Shown: in pieces, positions 13,253 to 13,846 of the stretch | How the letters are laid out: each line of letters starts with the position of its first letter | Numbering within the stretch: position 1 is the stretch's first letter | Source of the DNA: DASXTW01 sp046726275 | GTDB taxonomy: Bacteria > Actinomycetota > UBA4738 | Direction of reading: 5' to 3' | DNA: 13,846 nt | Assembly (NCBI GenBank): GCA_046726275.1 | Contig: JBKPAF010000037.1 | Span: forward strand, 1 to 13,846 | Notes under the pieces: model-generated | The model's input: the letters and a program-made list of their open reading frames with translations, nothing else | Told to the model about the DNA's origin: nothing | The model's database searches: none | Program-made: the position numbers and the translations under genes

Positions 13253-13268
13253 CCACTTCCGGAAGTGG
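13253..13268. repeat. Perfect 16-bp palindrome between convergent acetyltransferase genes
   Basis: CCACTTCCGGAAGTGG reads the same on both strands. As DNA it could be a protein-binding dyad; as RNA it could form a six-base-pair stem with a CCGG loop. It lies in the 271-base gap between the two convergent genes (13161-13431), in which I see no supported gene. No T-run follows on either strand, so its use as a bidirectional terminator is uncertain. Confidence 0.45.
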
Positions 13269-13323
13269 CCTAGATCACCGAACGGCGCCAGCGCCCCCTC
13301 CCCAGCTGTCTACGCTTTTGGAG

Positions 13324-13345
13324 CCTTCTCCGCGGATCGAGAAGG
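13324..13345. repeat. Inverted repeat in the convergent intergenic region
   Basis: CCTTCTC (13324-13330) and GAGAAGG (13339-13345) pair over 7 bp around an 8-base loop. Together with the palindrome at 13253 it may serve to end transcription of one or both convergent genes. No T-run flanks it. Confidence 0.3.
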
Positions 13346-13431
13346 TGGCGTCTTGCAACCCCTCGCTGTGGTGGGCGAGCGTTCAGCGATGTTCCTGGGC
13401 GAAGAGCTCACGGAACGCGAAGGCGGTCGCG

Positions 13432-13846
13432 TCAATCGGTGAGCACGAGCACGTGTTCCAGCATGTCTTCTTCCTGCGCCGAGTGGTCGAGTACGAAGCC
13501 GCACTTCTCGAGCACGCGCCTGGAACCGACGTTGTGGTCGGCCACGTGTGCGTGCAACGGCCTGTGGCAGTCGATGTCGAGGAACGCGCGCAGGGCCGCG
13601 GTCGCGTAGCCGTTTCCCCAGTGATCGCGACCGATCCAGAACCCGACGTCGCGCTCACCTTCGACCTCCCAGCTTCCGATCGAGCCGACGATTCCCCCGC
13701 CGACGACGATCGTTCGCTTGATCGCCGACGGGTCGGCCTTGATCTTCGCCTCGTGCTCGAGGAACGCAGGCAGGTCGCGCGACTGGAACGCCGCCATCGC
13801 GCTCGCCTCGGGATCGGCCTGGAACTCGAACAGCGTGCCGAGGTCC
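13432..13846 (-). CDS. GNAT family N-acetyltransferase (RimJ/RimL-like), partial
   Basis: The frame is open to the window end, so the N-terminus is missing; 137 codons plus the TGA at 13432-13434 are present. The visible start, DLGTLFEFQADPEASAMAAF, resembles the N-terminal part of RimJ/RimL-like acetyltransferases, so only a few residues may be missing. VGFWIGRDHWGNGYATAALRAFL contains the acetyl-CoA-binding loop (R/Q-x-x-G-x-G/A pattern), and NVGSRRVLEKCGF is the usual C-terminal GNAT motif. An internal ATG at 13797 is not needed as a start because homology-like sequence continues upstream. It converges on the other acetyltransferase. The substrate is unknown: protein N-termini, antibiotics or small amines are all possible for the family. 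Confidence 0.88.
   Translation of the reverse strand, partial: DLGTLFEFQADPEASAMAAFQSRDLPAFLEHEAKIKADPSAIKRTIVVGGGIVGSIGSWEVEGERDVGFWIGRDHWGNGYATAALRAFLDIDCHRPLHAHVADHNVGSRRVLEKCGFVLDHSAQEEDMLEHVLVLTD

Noticed and set aside
13173..13442. An 89-codon plus-strand frame between the convergent acetyltransferases
   Set aside because: It lacks a clear ribosome-binding site and recognisable motif, has weak codon bias, and overlaps the end of the minus-strand acetyltransferase.
1..13846. CRISPR arrays, insertion sequences, phage, toxin-antitoxin or defence genes
   Set aside because: I looked for regularly spaced repeats, terminal inverted repeats with transposase, and small paired genes, and saw none.

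Overview
The window looks like an ordinary chromosomal core region of a high-GC Actinomycetota bacterium, probably an uncultured, deep-branching one. The evidence is strong G/C third-position bias, GTG and TTG starts, a RapZ with the actinobacterial GAGRS form of the P-loop, an actinobacterial-type SecG, and the order uvrC - rapZ - gap - pgk - tpiA - ... - secG known from Mycobacterium and Streptomyces. I could not assign a class or genus.

Layout. Positions 1-1650 hold the 3' part of uvrC and, abutting it, rapZ. After a short gap with a nested stem-loop and a possible promoter, 1763-6016 is a tight glycolytic run: gap, pgk, tpiA and an archaeal-type cofactor-independent phosphoglycerate mutase (apgM). 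These cover triose-phosphate isomerisation through 2-phosphoglycerate. A strong inverted repeat sits on the apgM stop codon. From 6192 to 12032 comes a complete five-gene peptide ABC importer: lipoprotein binding protein, two permeases and two ATPases. The genes overlap or nearly touch, apart from a 105-base gap with a 15-bp hairpin between binding protein and first permease. secG follows (12072-12335), then tRNA-Leu(GAG) (12367-12453).

After the tRNA the character changes: about 200 bases without a clear gene (possibly a structured RNA), a GNAT acetyltransferase, about 270 bases between convergent genes with a 16-bp palindrome, and a second GNAT acetyltransferase on the minus strand running off the window end. 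Codon use there is less GC-biased than in the core genes, which suggests accessory sequence.

Two departures from the usual actinobacterial order stand out: yvcK and whiA are missing between rapZ and gap, and apgM plus the whole importer lies between tpiA and secG. I saw no CRISPR array, transposase, integrase, phage gene or defence gene, and no convincing new multi-gene system. The best leads are the post-tRNA region and the hairpins in the importer operon.
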